A DNA stretch of 64,000 nt from Arctopsyche grandis (GCF_051622035.1 NC_135364.1:14191501-14255500); one strand, 5' to 3'. Positions 10,906-24,704 are shown, numbered from the stretch's first letter. A program made the numbers and translations. The notes: a model not told the origin generated them from the sequence alone.

Positions 10906-12198
10906 TTTTATTTATTGCTTCGACACGACTGAGTTGTTATGACCAATGTTTGCCATAACATCATATCTAATCCCAATTGTATAGTTTTATTATTCTCATG
11001 TTTGATCCGTGTGAACATTCTAAATTAGATCGTGGAAACTTCCTAGAGTTGCTGGGTTCGTAACAATAGGTAAAAGATCTGTATGGATTCCACAAACTTG
11101 TGCTATTTTCTTATGAAGAAAGTATTGCTACAGAACCTATTTACTAAATGTTCGCCTTTTAAACGAAATTTAGTCACTAGTCATCCGTGCTTAGTAAAGT
11201 ATCCGAGGAAAAGCATTAGTTTTTCAGAGTTTCGTTTTTAATGTATTCAATTTCGAGCAAATAATTACATATTAATCAGAATCGCGATCTACATATAGTT
11301 CTTTTTGCACTTCCTGGCGTATTTGTTCTACATTAACGAGCTTGAATTTTCGCATGCGTTTTAAAGCTCGCGATCGCTGAAGGAAAACGAGTCAGGGGTT
11401 TAAAAGCACGGACCTAACATTAGGGCTGCGACGTCATGACATATGCTAATGTGGCGTGATTGATGGTTGGAAATCGTTTCGCCACATTTCGAACGAGAAA
11501 CTCGGTTTTTGCAACTCGTTACCGGTGCACTGTACCGTAAACATGCAAACCGAAACCCTATACATATACTCGAGCTGTGACCAAAAAGGAAAAAATGAAA
11601 AAAAAAACGAAAATTTTAACTAACGTTGCCTTAAAACGTTTTTCTCGGGAGACCAATGCTCGTCGGCTGCCATTTTTACAAGGTTTGTATTAGTTTCACT
11701 TTGCGATTGTTTTGGACAAACCTCCTAAAACTCTTCCGATCGCTTTGAAACTTTGCCATTTTGTGAAGTTTGGCCCCCCGATAGAGATTTCAATTGTTTC
11801 TGCTTGGTCGATAGTGAAATATAATCGTCATTATTTTGAATTCATTTTAAAAATATTTTTTAAATTATGCTTTCAGTAGTTTTGCTGTGGTCGCTTAGTT
11901 TCAAGAATCAGAAATTTCTATAATTCATATTTTTCACGTCTTTAAAGCTATGAAAACAAATCACAATTTTCCCATATGTGCACTGTGCATTCAGAATGAA
12001 TGCTTAAAAAGAAAATTAGATGTAAAATTTTTAATTAAAATTTATTTGATGTAAAAATTTAGAATTAAGATAATAAAATTCGAATCTGTGACGATTTTCA
12101 ATGTATGTATATTAAAAATTATAATTGTAACTTGTTATTGGAAACTAAAAATTTATTTGTAATTTGACGGACCAAAATATAATATATTTTATTTTAAA
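10906..12198. other. Intergenic, no gene seen
   Basis: May include further decayed upstream Jockey sequence near 10906-11100, but I could not align it. A GC-richer patch at 11330-11560 has no exon I can support. Confidence 0.5.
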
Positions 12199-12451
12199 CT
12201 AGTGGTTTCACTCGGCTTCGTTCGATATTTGCAATGTAAACCGCTTAAACATGGCTAATCTAATAGTAGACATTTTATTAAATTTATTTGAAGATTCATT
12301 TGTATTTTTAATATATTTAACGTCAATGTAGTAGATTTGAATATTCATTTGTATGTTTAATATATTTAACGTCTTTGTTTGTATGTAAGTTTTGGTTCTA
12401 CGAACCAAAACTTACATACAAACAAAGTCTCTTTCGAAATTATATATTAGA
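12199..12451 (-). mobile_element. Small non-autonomous Helitron-like element
   Basis: On the minus strand the element starts A|TCTAATATATAATTTCG at 12451. It ends with a small GC-rich hairpin-like segment (CGAACGAAGCCGAGTG) and CCACTAG|T at 12199. These are Helitron ends: 5' TC, 3' CTAG, insertion between host A and T, and no terminal inverted repeat or target duplication. The 253-bp element has no coding capacity. A 26-bp-arm palindrome lies just inside the 5' end (12373-12427). It is related to the 5' part of 39650-40615. Confidence 0.65.
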
Positions 12452-15400
12452 TTAAAATATAAATATTACAAACCGTTTGAATTATGTTTAAATTTGCATT
12501 ATATTTAAATTAAATTTTATTATGATTTCATTGCTTTTTTAAAATTTGAGTTTGATGCAAAATTTTACCTTGTTGAGGTATTCCAGTTAATATGTTTTGT
12601 TTTAGGGTGAGACGTTTTGTTTGAGGGTCACAAATAAGATTGGGATTATATAGTGCTTGTGCTTCTTTGATAGCATTTCTTATATTCGGATTTTATTAAA
12701 AATTCCCGTGATCATCTGTATGCGTGTCCATTAACATTTTCGGGCGTTACGTATCAAAGTAATCTAATATACGAGGTCTCCCCTTCAATATAAATAAATA
12801 TGAAGAAGACGCTCCCATTCTATGTACGGCTCGAGGAGCAGAAGAGGTTTTTTCGATGCGACAGATTCATTTTTCTTCGACGGAGCAACGGCAGGGTGGG
12901 GTCGGCGGATGATGGAATAATATCTGTCAAATTAAGGAGAATATTTTCCGATCTCGTCGTCGTGGAGGTATCGGAAAAATTTCTTTACTCTCCTCCCCGC
13001 CCTCTCTCGATATCATATATAATATTTTCCCGTGGAAAATTTTGGGCGAAGTGCGCCCTTGCGAATATAACGTTAGAGTGACGCGAAGCCGATAATGTAT
13101 TCGAAACGATGTTCACCTGCTCTTGTATTAATACTTGATGAAGATCACACACACACACACCCACATTTACACTTTTTGATGTGGAAGAGAAATTCGCTCC
13201 TGTTTCCTGTGTGGTGAAATTTCAGGTGAAAAGTAAAATTTATGTTGTGCCTAAGTTGCGATAAAAATTGCTTCGCTTTGCAAAATAATATTTCAAGCAT
13301 TTTTAATGCAAGCGGTTAATCAATATCTTAGTGTAATATTGGGTGATAGAAACAGTGACAATGCTATTTATAAAAAATATGTTATGTTAAATAAATCATG
13401 ATATGTGATAAATAGAATATATTTATTTTCATTAAAAAATATAAATTTTAATATTGGTGTAATATGTGTGTTTTGTTTTGTAATCTGTAATTCGTAAAAT
13501 TTTGAAAGGTAACGGCACGTATCTCCGTCAGCTACCCAATTTCCGTAACTTTTTCTTTCAACTGTGAATAAGTGTTATTTTCGTAAAAATATTAAAGCTT
13601 TTATTATTGGCGTTCATTTCATATCCAAATAATTTTTAATACGCAATGGGTTGTGAGAGTAATTGACATTTGAAGAATAACATTTTCTTTAAAAAATTGT
13701 GATGTGTCTTCCTTCTTCTGGTGCCATCTTATCAATCTCTGGTAAATCATCGCCAATGATACAGAATCATTACTCTGTTACCCAATATTGTGAATTGGTT
13801 TTCTGAATCTCCGAATCTCACATTCAGACTACCAACTCGTGATATGAAAATGGTCTAGATTTCTGTTTCGTATTTCAATATTTTGGGATATTTAGCTTAA
13901 TGTGAATATTGTAGCATTAACGCAGGTAGCGGCATTACGGACATTCATACACTTTTTGTAAAAAAATCTAAATAAAATACTTAATTAGAGTTACAAAAAA
14001 AATATACTAGTATATTTGATGCTTTCACATATTTTATTTATATGTTTCTATAAATAAAATGCTAGAACATATTAGAAAATTTTCAAAATGCGAAATTTTC
14101 TTACAGATTGAGATCGTTGCAAAGCTTCGTATCAGTAAGGCTAAAATTTTTGAGAAAGGATAAAGATGCGTTTAATGGAAATGTATCATTTCGAAGTTCG
14201 TTTTACGGTTTATCGAATTATTGAAAATATTTTTAGATTGAGATAAGATAAGTCAAAAGTGCTGAATCGAGTTGCTCCGTCGACCCAATAGACTTAAAAA
14301 TCAATGAAGTCGTCCCCTCGAAGAAAATTAAATTATCGAATCTACCTTCATAAACTTCGACTCATTCCCATTGAAGATGGTCTCTCACAGCTTCATCCCC
14401 AAAACACCACCTCCGCCGAGGCTCTCCGATTTTCCCCAGTTTTTGAACTTCCACACGGGGAGGATAACTTTTCTACCCCATCTCGGAGTGTGTCCGCTGT
14501 GATTCTGTCGGCATTTTTTCATCCTCGCATTTTTCGGCGCACACACACACACACACACCCACTCGTGCACACTTTTTTCATCTCCCGCATTCCCTCCCCC
14601 GACAAAGGAATATTTATCATTATCCTTTCGTGTGTGAAAATTCTGATTCTCCTTTAGTGTAGAATGTATGAAGCGCTTCAAAAATATACAATGGGGTTGC
14701 GGTGCGAGCGATCGTTCGAAATGAAAACAACGCTTTTGATTGATGAGCTTTCCGCCATAAATCAATTAAATCTCCGCGAAATGAATATATCGTTATTTAT
14801 CTTAATTTTATTTATGATGTATGCGCTGTTTTTGGATATTCATTGTATTCATGATATTCATCGTGCGATATGCATACGAAAATCATACGATTAATTTAAT
14901 TTTATAAAATTCGTGGTACTTAATAAACGAAGTTTGACATTAAAAATATAGAGTGAAAAAAAAAAGTCATAGGTGTTTAAACAATCAAAATTTTACATAG
15001 CGAGATGGTGGTAAAAAGGGACATAATGTAAGAAGAGGTTAGTAAAAACAGTGTGGACAAATGCGGTAATGTGAACAATAGACGTCACCGAAAAAGATGA
15101 TGAAAGATGAAGTATTTTCAAACGTGTCTATTACGATTATTTTTCACCATCGTAATGGCGGACGTCATTTTCACATATATTGATGACCAAACCGAGCAAA
15201 ATTGCAAAGTTTGAAAATGATCGGATAAGAACCCAAATTTTGTCAGATGATTAAATCGAAAGTGCAGTAAGAATAGGCTAGAAAATAGCCTTTTATTAGT
15301 GTTAAATAAAAAAGATAAAAGTACATAAATATAAAATGTTAAGTAGTCTTAGAACAATTTCTTTATATGACCAAATACCTATATAAAAAGCTAGGGTGTA

Positions 15401-17233
15401 CGGACATGATTTAAATATAATATATTTTTTATTTAAGACTAATAAAACGCTTTTTTATCATAATTTATTTTTATATTGTAATTTTTCGAATTCCATAATT
15501 TTGTGTTTTGTCACTAAATTTAGAGCAGTCTAATTCTTAAATGTGCAGTACATTTGGTAATTTCGCTTTGCCAATATCACCGTAGGCTTGCCCAGCAGCA
15601 AAGAGTTTTGAACCTAAATATATTCTTGTCAATGCCCTCATTCTTGAGAATCAAGACATCCATTGGTCTTCCAATGAGAAGTATGGACGCTCCAGAGCAT
15701 CTCTTTCCAACACTCTGCGCCAAGTGACAGCTACGTATATATGTATTATATACATATGTAGGCTATAATTCGAGCAAAAAAATAAGTTGGGCCAATATAT
15801 TACTTTTATTTAATATATAAGTGAATTGAAAACGTACATTTAGTCTGTGAATTGTGAAGGGGTGGTACAAATTCGTGTTTAGATACCTAGATGTCAACAC
15901 TTCAACATCACACAATATTCCGATATAATTATTAATGAGTTGGATAATGATTAAACTCCGACCGCTTCATGTCGGAGACATTAACTTCAATGTTAAATAG
16001 CCCCCCCCCCCCGTATGTCGGTAAGATATCAAAGCGATCTGAAGAGGGGAAGTAATTCAAAATCAGATCATCTTTTGACGGGCAGGAATATCACTGCAAT
16101 AACAGAGTGAAGCTAATAAAAAGATTGTAAATAAGCAATGGCAATGACGATGAATTTTTCTATGCTAGGACGTACGTACTTTTATAATTTGAACTATGTA
16201 TGTATGTAAGATGGTGCAGCAATTCTTTGAATCATTTGTTGCATTATTCATATTAAAATTTAACCTAATTTAAATAGAGAGCAGACACAGAAGCCGAGTC
16301 ACTCTACGAGATTGCAATTAATTTAAAATTAAAATGAATTAAAGTGAGCGAGCGATCGCAGGTATTGTGCTCAGGGGTCTTTTGGGGAGCTTCTAAGAGT
16401 GAAAAGCCCGCTTTAGATACAGCTTTCAGACATTAAATAAACACGCAAAGCTCGCCGTGTAAGGCACACAAAGAACTAACAACCTTTGAATCCTTTGTGG
16501 TGTCGCAACTGCTTAGCGTGCCCCGCACAACAGACTCACTTGCCACTGACATTGCATCGATATTACCCAACATTACAATGGAACATACATATGTAATTTA
16601 CATACATAAGTGTATACATAATAACGCAACCAAATGTGGAAGGATAGTTTTTGACATTTCAAAGAACTTTTTTAGTAATATATGTACATATAAGTTAGCT
16701 TGGACCAGATTGGTGTAAAATTTAATAGGGAAAGTGACTTTGAACCAGTCGATTTTGAACTCCATCAAAGCGCTGAAAGTCTTTCCATCTTGGAGGTGAC
16801 GGACGAACGCTTTTCGCTTTTGATTTGAAATTCGATAAGTCGGATTAACGAGAGCGCACCCGTTAACTGGGCATGTGAAACGGTTGGGGGATGGATTTTT
16901 ACAGGTCAGCACTCCGGGCGTATAGCGTTGATTGGATTTCCGGCTCCACATCCCTAATGGCTAATTGGGAACAGCTGCTAAAAACTCGCTCTCACAATAA
17001 GCACAATCGAACCATCCATTCGAATTCAGCTTCAACACCAGCCCCCCCCCCCCCCCCCTACGTGTTTGTCGATATTGCGTCGAATTACCCACGCGTAATC
17101 AGTTAAATTGCGATCTGGTTGTAGGAGTTGTTTATTATATAATTAATATACATACCTATATATGTATGTATAATAGAAGAAAATCGCTGCCAATCTATCT
17201 GTCGCAATCTACAACGCGAACTTTGTTCTAGAG

Positions 17234-17276
17234 CCGCATAAGTAAAGCTTAAAGAATCTAAGCTTTACTTATGCGG
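17234..17276. repeat. Perfect 18-bp stem-loop
   Basis: The arm CCGCATAAGTAAAGCTTA is followed after a 7-nt loop (AAGAATC) by its exact reverse complement. No T-run or flanking pairing that would suggest a microRNA precursor was seen. The function is unknown. Confidence 0.85.
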
Positions 17277-17452
17277 GTGCTTGTGATAAGGCTGGAATGA
17301 AGTGATGTAGAGAATTCTTATTAAAAATGAAGCCAAATTATACGATGACATTGTGACAAGAGAATATGAGCTCTGAATTTTTCAATAAATAGAAAAAAAA
17401 CCTCACTGAGCGTTCGCTTTAGGTCTATACTTTTTGCTTACATAGTATGTAT

Positions 17453-17480
17453 CTATATATATATATATATATATATATAT
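17453..17480. repeat. (AT)n microsatellite
   Basis: Uninterrupted TA/AT dinucleotides. Confidence 0.95.
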
Positions 17481-18187
17481 GATACAGTCAAAGTGTATTA
17501 ACAATTGTAACATATTTTGACTAGTTGAAATATATTTCATCTATCCCATTTAGTTATTTTACATGACACAATTTATTTATAATCTGACTGGTCAGTATCA
17601 GTCAATATGCATTCCTTTCTTCGTTGTATTTCGTTTCTTTCTTCCATTTTCAGAATATGATTTAAAACTTAGAATTTTAGTGTGATCTGATTTTGATGTA
17701 TTTAGATCAAAGTACTGCTTTTTGTGAAATTGTCACTTGAATAGTAATTTGAATAAGAGCCACATTATTGTTTTGAACACACTCTTACGATAACGTAATG
17801 TGAAACTATTTTTATGAGTTCTTAATAGTAAGTAATATTAACGTATTGTTGAATGTGTCGAAACTCAGCTGTCAAAGCTTATATATAATGGTAATGAATT
17901 AACTGGTCAGAATTTATATAAACTTTGGGTCAGGATTCAAATCAACTTTGAGTCAGAATAAAAATCGAATCTTTGTCAGAATTTTACTATACAAGGTCAG
18001 AATAAAAATCAAATGGTGAGAATATAAATAGCATATGGTTAGATTATTTTTCATAGACTGGATTATAACTCGATTAATAATGAAATTTAAAAAAGGTCTT
18101 AGTAGTTCATTAAGTAAAAAAAAATAGTATTTTAAATTAGTTTAGGTTAGGTTACGCTAAACTTGATAATGTCAACTGCTAACTCAG

Positions 18188-18560
18188 CGTTTTTCAGTTA
18201 GATGAATTGTGCCGGGTTCTATCCCTGAATGAAAATGAATTTTTCAGAGTATGCTGTTCGTTTCCTATCAGAGTTTGCCAATTTTCTCTGATTTCATTGT
18301 TGAAACGGTTCCCGGAAAAAAAAAATTGGCTAAAAATCCTTCCTACCTACTATGTCACCACTATTTGAAATTTGATTGATGTACAATAAAAATTTATGTA
18401 CAATTCATAGATGTCTCGTTAATTTGCGAGTTTTTTCAGTGTCTCGCAATTCAACGACTTATAATAAAAATGCTGCATTTGTATTTGTAATTGGCCAGGA
18501 AGGCGCATTGGGATTTACCTGTAAGGCCTTCCTGGTATATATGTAAAAAAAAAAAAAAAA
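18188..18560 (+). repeat. tRNA-derived SINE (type A)
   Basis: Head with CCGGGTTCTATCCCTG, body TCAGAGTTTGCCAATTT, GTTGAAACGGTTCCCGG and CCTACCTACTATGTCACCAC, and a 3' stem-loop with perfect arms CCAGGAAGGC (18495-18504) / GCCTTCCTGG (18526-18535), then poly-A. Relative to the 43120 copy, an internal segment between CTGTT and TCGTTTCC is deleted. Confidence 0.85.
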
Positions 18561-20470
18561 AAACTTCGTTTTCGCCTGTAGAAATATTTGTATATCTACT
18601 AGCTAATTTTTATGCGAATATAAATTATCTAAAATACCACATAAAATATATTACAACTAAAACACTTTGTCGCTAGCATATTATATATAATATTAACATA
18701 TTATTAGATTAATTTTTATTGTTTTTCATATACTTACATATTCCATTGGTTCAATCAAAGCAGCACATTCGTAAACAATGTTAATGTTTCCAATTCATTT
18801 GTAATCTACATATGTATGCATCTAGAAATTGTTCTATGGAAAAGATGAACACGTTAAGACTACTGAGTCTTAATTTTCCGAACCATTTCCGGGGAGTGAG
18901 AGTGAGTCGTGGTAACATATTTTCATTTGTAATTTACAGTTGTATTAAAAAAAAAATAGCTTCGAAATATGAGTTCATTGATTGTGAATGATTTCAACAC
19001 GAGAACACCGTGTTGAAGTTTGTTATCCGTGGTGAAGATTGTAAGAATAAGCTGAAGTTATTCATTCATTGATATCTTTATCCACCGTGGTTTTTGATCA
19101 CACCTCGCATATAGAAAATAAACTAGAGCCATATGAAGAGAGAGTGCCGTTGTGGATATGTCAGTGTCACAGGTTCATTCTGAACTGTCACGACCCAGAT
19201 CACGCGTTTTGCTCTTCGACGACAGCTTTCGACAGTCACATACAAAAGTTTGTACGTTTATATTTCACAGTAGGTACGCGTGGCTAGGGTTGCATGTAAT
19301 TTAAAATAATAATACGGCGCATTAAAGGCTCATTAAGCGGCCATTAATCTATCGGCGCGTTGGCGATGGCGGCATTACGTAGGTATATGCGGGCTGACAT
19401 GATATTCTAGCGCTGAGGGAGACTTGTTAGAATCTTGACATGGCGAGATGAAGGGTCAAGAGATGACAAGGGTTGAAATATTGTTGAGGAGAGATTACGC
19501 AAATTTGAATGGTTCTATAATTTGATCAGGACATCGTTTGTCCACTCTGCGGCCCCTGTTTTTGTCGCGCGATCACCACAAGAGCGGTCGCATGGACCCT
19601 CTTCTTCGGACTTTTTTTTAATATTTGATTTCAATATGACTTGGCCGTCGCATGAGCATGCTATTTTATGGTTTTTGAAAGTGGAATAGTGTATTATCGC
19701 CCTAATTCTTATTATAAATTAGTATAGAAACTGTTCCAATAAAAAAATAATTGGACAGTTCCAATTATTAGGGGTTTCAAAAAACCACCAGAAAAAAGCC
19801 GATTTTTGATTTTTTTTTCCAGATTTCACCAGCTTCGGAAAATTAATATATTTTACAAATTTTATATAATTATGCAAATAAAATTATTGCTTATATAAAC
19901 CGTCATAAAAAGTAGGTATAATAGAAATTTGTCGAGATCATTTATGTTTGGGTTTCGGCTCCTTTTCTTATTGACATATGTAAATCAACAGTTGAAAAAA
20001 AATGACATCCCTAAACGTTTAGTTCCTTTTAAAATACGATGTGTAAGTTTTGAACGAAATCCTTATAAATTATTGGATCGTTAATTGTTCGGAGGCTGGC
20101 GAGCCACAACCCGATAAAATAATAAAATAAATAATTAAATTTCCGATTATAATACTGTAATCGGAAATTATATAATTCATAATTTTTTTTATAAATTGCA
20201 TTAATAATATACGTATGTACATACATATCTTGGATTTCTGGCTAAGCAATTTTTTTAAATTATCTGGAGGAAGTTTAGAAAATAAAAGGGTCACTATATG
20301 GATTCAAGGTAAATCAAGGTTTAATAAAATGATTTCGGGAGCCGTATGCTCGAGAAACCTGGTATACGTTGTATCTTTCGTCGCAAGAAAGTTTTACTTC
20401 TTGTTTGAATCGCCCGTCGAGTCTTTGCGTTTTCGGAAAAATGTCTCTTTGGGCTTTATTTAAATTATTG
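18561..20470. other. Intergenic, no gene seen
   Basis: AT-rich DNA with a moderately GC-rich block at 19290-19620 containing several CATTAA / TTAATG-like homeodomain-type words. No coding region can be supported. Confidence 0.5.
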
Positions 20471-20487
20471 AAAATACTTTCAATAAT

Positions 20488-20607
20488 ATTTTATTCGTTG
20501 ACCTGGTCAACGAATAAAATTTATGACCTGGTCCTGATAATAAAATATATTATGACCTGTTATAATAAAATATATTATGACCTGATAATAAAATATATTA
20601 TGACTTG
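20488..20607. repeat. Palindrome plus about 30-bp tandem repeat
   Basis: 20488-20520 is a 33-bp palindrome with 16-bp arms (ATTTTATTCGTTGACC) and a single central base. It is followed by about three imperfect repeats of TTATGACCTG-(GTCC)-ATAATAAAATATA up to about 20607. The repeat word ACCTGGTC is also the palindrome centre. Confidence 0.8.
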
Positions 20608-21556
20608 GTCCTCGCCAGTTACTAAATCTCAAAGCAACCGCTGAATGCCGTACCTTTTTTTTTGTTCAAAGAAATATGTATATTCCTATTCCTTAAGAAA
20701 GTATCATGTGCTCATGTTTTTCGTACTTTCATAGAAATTAAAAATTTACAATTGTTAGCTTTGAGAAAAAAAAATTAAAATACCTTCAAAAAGCCGGTTG
20801 ATCGATCCAAAAAGATGATGTTCGGTTTTTTGGTTTTTATTGGTCAAAAGCCTGTATTTTTGGTTTTGGTTTTAGCCAGCTTGGAAGCCCTAGAACATAG
20901 TTATTGCATTTGTATGAGCTAATTACATATTTAATAAGTTGATAGTAGAGTTTTTGTTAATTAAGATTATTTTTTGTCTGACGAATGGTTTCCTTTGTGT
21001 AGGCAAGTGCTTCAAAGTTGTGATGCTTCATTAACCGACTGCAAACGTAACACATTTAAGCTAAGTCGTTGTTGCTTGTTAGCGTTTTCCGCGAGATTTT
21101 CCCCGCAAAAGCTCAATTGACTGTTCTCGTTCGACAATGGGAAAACCCAACCCTAGAAAAGCACCGCCATTGTTCTTTGCTTTTCACATTGTCGCTCAAA
21201 GAGCCTTAGCAGTCGCCGTCAAAATAAACACCCCTTTCCCCCTTTGTCGATACATCACCGGATGGGAATCCTTTGCCAGCCGAAGCTTTCGTTAGATTTC
21301 AACGCTAGCTAGCAATCCAAATGAAAAAGTCTCGGAAAACTCGCGGTGGCGACGACGTTGTGAACAAAACGACACCTACGCGAATCACTGAGTGAGTTTT
21401 CCGGCGCATCCGCTTCTATCGCGAGCCGGAGGAAAAATATAAATCGGAATACCCGACAAGCGGTTTTATATGAAATATATTTATTTTTGTTAAAAAGTTT
21501 ATTCCAAAAGTACTTTTATATTCAACTATCACACTTTTCATTGAAATTTATTGGTA
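20608..21556. other. Intergenic, no gene seen
   Basis: A GC-richer patch at 21050-21430 lacks recognisable coding or repeat features. Confidence 0.5.
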
Positions 21557-21557
21557 A

Positions 21558-21840
21558 CTAGCAGCTTTTACCCCGCGTTGCTCGGGACTCTTAAGATGTG
21601 AAAATAGACTTTAAGCGATTGTGGACTGATTACATGTTGTATATGTAGTATTTTTTAAGGAATTATAAAAATTAATCGGTACCTTTGTCTGAAGTTTCTT
21701 GAACTTTTAGTCGATGGGAAATTAGTTAGTATTTATAGTAAGGGGGTGATTTAAACAACGATATTAACAACTCCAATAGTCGTGTGTATCTTAGTTACTT
21801 AATGAAATAGTCTCTTTGTTTATTATTTTTTCTGAACAGA
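21558..21840 (-). mobile_element. Helitron-like 3' end (5' boundary uncertain)
   Basis: On the minus strand, the GC-rich near-palindrome CCCGAGCAACGCGGGG is followed by TAAAAGCTG and CTAG at 21558, then T. This is the Helitron 3'-end layout. The upper boundary is approximate, based on AAAGAGACTATTTC resembling the AAAGAGACTTTG near other 5' ends. Confidence 0.45.
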
Positions 21841-22439
21841 CAGACAAATATGAACCAAAAAACATCTTGTCGTTTTACAATGTTTCAAAAAATACAAAGT
21901 TTATAGTATAAATACATTTATACAGGCTTATCCGGCATTTTTTTCGTGTCGAATTTTTTTTTCAACATTTACTCATTTGTTCTTGTTTTAATCATGCATT
22001 TAAAATTATTAATACTTAATGATTAAATTAAATTACAGTAATGAAAAACACAGGCGGCGAACACATTTAAAATTATTTAATTGTTTTTTTTTTTACTTTT
22101 AATAAATAATTCTTTGTATTGATAATATTTTTTTTATCTTAAGATAGCGTCAGATCATCATATAAACAGCTGATATCACGGATAGATTTCAAAGAATTAT
22201 CTTCCTTTCACAAACGTACCCAAAAATTTCAGCATGATTATTCATTAATGTAAAAATGTAAACCCCAATGCATCTTTTTGCGATAAACAATTTATAGAGG
22301 GAGTAATTTTTTACAGAGTATCATAGACACATACATATACATATATGGATAAATTTGAAAATTTTTATCAATTTGCATATTTACAAATTAGTGAATTCAA
22401 GATATTAAAAAACTTAGTATCTTGAATTCAAGAAATAGG
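21841..22439. other. Intergenic, no gene seen
   Basis: AT-rich with poly-T runs. A short inverted repeat, GAATTCAAGATA / TATCTTGAATTC, lies near 22393-22430. Confidence 0.55.
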
Positions 22440-22625
22440 TCAAGGTTGCCAATTTTTTGTAACCGTATCAATGAAAATAAGTTAAATTATCTAGCTGTGG
22501 AAAGGAAACGATCGACATGGAGTCACACATCCAAGGTCTGACCAACAGCACCGGCAGGGATTGAACCCGTGACCATTTGGTTTGAAATCATTACATGTTA
22601 ACCATTAATCTATGCTACTGGATTT
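22440..22625 (-). repeat. SINE 5' half
   Basis: The minus strand shows a tRNA-like head with GGTCACGGGTTCAATCCC and TGCTGTTGGTCAGACCTTGG. The body is present up to AACGG-like sequence; the 3' half is missing or degraded. Confidence 0.75.
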
Positions 22626-24329
22626 ATAATATGTACGGAAATATTATAATTTTTGATATTAATAAGAGATAGTGAAAAACATACGTAAAAATTGATATTT
22701 CTAAGAATATAGTTGCAACTTTAAATTGATAAACGGTCTGTGTACTATTATTAATAATATAGCACATAATTTCGATCGTTATATACATATGTAGATACCG
22801 AAATTGAAGATATTCATTTTACACCGTGAATTATTTTATCATAACGATTTAAGTCTATGGACTATTGAGAATATCTTAAAAAAAAAAAATTAACAACAAT
22901 GTTTTCATTTTTAAAAATCGCATATTATAACATATGTTTGTATTTACTTATTACTTATTAAGAAATTAAATTAATTTTATAATATGCATATGTACATATG
23001 TATAACGAATAGAATTCGCAAATATGTATATATTCGTTTATCATGGAAATGATGAAAGGATCTTCGTAAAATAGTTTGCTTTATTTTTTTTAGATTTCTC
23101 GCATGAATGATTGGAAAACGTATGATAATTTCATATCGTTTTATATTTTGAACGTATCGTATTATTCGAAAGTCGAATAAATACGACATATGTATGTGTT
23201 TCGTTTCCTCCCCGGCCGTTCGCTTTTGAGACTTTCGTGCGCTTCGTTTATTTTTGCTTTCCTTTACGCTGAAAAGACGTATTTTCAGAGTCCATTAAGA
23301 CTCCGCAATACATTGATAACTTATGTAAATGAAAAACAACTTTTGCCGCCGCCAAAGAACAATTTTCAGCTGTATCGCAGCTGGCGCTTTCAGCTATCGT
23401 GCAGATGTCGTCTACCCTCCGCATCTAAACAATCGTAATTTGTAATCTAAATGCATTTTGATACATTTGAATGAGTTGTTTTTGTTTGTTCGGCGTTGAA
23501 TGAAGGTTATTTATTACATTTATAATGGTTTCAAGGCAAGGCCGAAGAATAAAGATTGCCGCTAAAATTTTTGAAAGTCCGTTTAAGTTATACATATATC
23601 TGTATATATATATATAGGTACATATATAAATTGACATATTATTGTATAATATTATCTTTTATATACATAAAAATGATTTATTCTTATTAGTTTATTCTCA
23701 CGTTCCTTATATACATAGTTAGCAGAGATTTTCAATGATCACATGAAATGTTGTTCCTGACACCTTTCTACATATACCTATACCTATACCTAGGTACACT
23801 ATATATGTATATATATGTGTATGTTTTTGTGTGGTTTAAAATAGTACACTTAAACAAAAATGAAAAATATTAGTAAAATAAAAAACAAATAACCATAAAG
23901 ACAAAAAGTCAAAGAGAAAGGACATATGTATGTATGTACATACACATGTTTCAACTTTGTTTGATATAAACGTGTACATACATATATGTATGTATGTACA
24001 TATGTACGTACCTATTCATACTATTTTCCAAATGTGTACTGTATCATTGTATTGTAGAGTTATGAAAATTTAAGATAGAAAAGGCACATACAAAATTGTG
24101 CAATTCGAAACATGGTTATACGTACATATGTACATATGTATGTATGTTAATTGCTAAATTTTATAATTATATAAATGCTACTAGATTTGAATTGACTGCC
24201 TTTGTAAACAAAACTTCATCTATTGTTACTACGTACATAGATAAAGTAAAAATATTGTTCAGTTTTATTAAAGCATATTTGAGTCACCAATACACTTTTT
24301 TGGGTAAAGATCTGTTTATATTTTTCAGC
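22626..24329. other. Intergenic, no gene seen
   Basis: Many ATACATATGTA microsatellites (23920-24010, 24120-24145). No supportable gene. Confidence 0.55.
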
Positions 24330-24542
24330 ACTGCACGTCAACTACACGACATAATACAGTATTGCACCGCAGGGAAAAGACATACTATACAGTTTCGGCA
24401 CGTTAATGCTTGTTTTGGACGAGTGCAAAGCAAAATCGGCTTACATATGTATATTACAGAGCGCGACAATACGGAGCAATACTTCTTGTGTCGTATTTCC
24501 GAGTCAATATTTGTCACAACATTACGTTTTAGGAAATATTAA
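24330..24542. repeat. Dispersed repeat of unknown family, copy 1
   Basis: Shares ordered blocks with 53160-53350: ACTATACAG, TTTCGGCACGTT, TTTTGGACG, AATCGGCTTACATAT, ATTACAGAGCGCGAC and AATACGG-GCAATA. The ends show partial inverted symmetry (TATTGCACCGC near the left, CGGAGCAATA near the right), so a short TIR element is possible. A 148-codon frame overlaps it, but this frame is not conserved in the other copy. Confidence 0.6.
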
Positions 24543-24704
24543 TATGCACATGGCAACACCTTCGTTAGTACAGGTGCACTCGCCAGCATGATGTCACGTT
24601 ATGCGTTAATGTTTCCACAATGCCCAAAGAAATAATTCTGTATCATACAAAATATTATATAATCGTTGTCGTTACTTTATTGTTCTCTTGTCCAGAGCAT
24701 ATTA

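Larger units (their letters stand above)
12452..18184. other. Long noncoding stretch with simple repeats
   Basis: Contains CA runs near 13146-13160 and 14538-14557, C-runs near 16003-16012 and 17042-17058, a perfect stem-loop at 17234-17276 and an AT microsatellite at 17453-17480. Frames of 90-126 codons at 12800, 14304, 14385 and 16598 show no domain, splice support or recognisable family and look accidental. Confidence 0.55.

Noticed and set aside
17234..17276. microRNA precursor
   Set aside because: The stem is only 18 bp with no flanking pairing; too short for a typical precursor.
24096..24542. 148-codon open frame
   Set aside because: Overlaps a dispersed repeat whose other copy (53160-53350) has different frames; no domain or signal.
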